This document shows positions 63,943 to 64,000 of a stretch of DNA of 64,000 nucleotides, piece by piece. This DNA comes from Roseomonas alba (GTDB lineage Bacteria; Pseudomonadota; Alphaproteobacteria; Acetobacterales; Acetobacteraceae): NCBI RefSeq assembly GCF_019430885.1, contig NZ_JAHYBZ010000009.1, forward strand, positions 62,001-126,000, read 5' to 3'. Position 1 is the stretch's first letter, and each line of letters opens with the position of its first letter. The notes under the pieces were generated by a model. That model ran no database searches. It saw only the letters and a program-made list of their open reading frames with translations, and was not told the DNA's origin. The translations under genes were made by a program, and so were the position numbers.

Positions 63943-64000
63943 GATGTGCGCTCCTCGTGCCTCATTGGAGTGATGCCGGCCATCGCCAGCCCAGGCCAGC

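Overview
The window is a very G+C-rich bacterial chromosome segment. It looks like an alphaproteobacterium, probably Acetobacteraceae (Roseomonas-like). Pointers are two Bug-type tricarboxylate-transport receptors, an alphaproteobacterial-type formate dehydrogenase locus with DUF3305/DUF3306-type accessory genes, a Cys-type FDH, and G/C in almost every third codon position. The genus is inference; no rRNA gene is present.

Layout. 1-2.9 kb: small catabolic genes (amidase end, PhnA-like protein, fumarylacetoacetate hydrolase-fold enzyme, Bug receptor). 3-9 kb, minus strand: MFS transporter, a HdeD/papain-like membrane protein, aldo/keto reductase, Orn/Lys/Arg decarboxylase. 9-16.9 kb: pirin, universal stress protein, APH-kinase fusion, pdxH, fabI, aroC. 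17-32 kb: a large formate dehydrogenase locus. It has a divergent multi-4Fe-4S protein, five accessory genes (biotin/lipoate ligase-like, DUF6505-, DUF6352-, DUF3305- and DUF3306-like), a TorD-type chaperone, a TAT peptide protein, the catalytic, iron-sulfur and cytochrome b subunits, and the molybdenum-cofactor genes mobB, moeA, mobA and fdhD. Together these build, load and export a periplasm-facing formate:quinone oxidoreductase. 32-53.8 kb: C39-like, creatininase and CMD genes, the dapF-mtaB-ftsY operon, a Tag-like glycosylase, a CheZ-like protein, rpmI-rplT, pheS-pheT, an MFS transporter, a sugar-type ABC transporter without its ATPase, a patatin lipoprotein, lepA and a second Bug receptor.

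From tRNA-Ser(GGA) at 53.8 kb to the end, the sequence becomes a lower-G+C accessory island. It holds the 3' remnant of a BREX type 3-like operon (truncated helicase, pglZ, brxA-like), a prophage tail remnant fused against it, an antiphage-type dGTPase, an OGG-like HhH DNA glycosylase, an Mrr-fold nuclease, and a small Gly-rich protein paired with a SagB/nitroreductase-like enzyme at the window edge.

The most striking unannotated structure is a family of multi-hairpin intergenic repeats. There are seven loci, several with terminal inverted-repeat architecture, scattered through the core part (9.7, 13.2, 32.0, 37.7, 41.8, 45.8 and 50.5 kb). They occupy nearly every long intergenic gap, separate pheS from pheT, and appear to overlap the start of the patatin gene.
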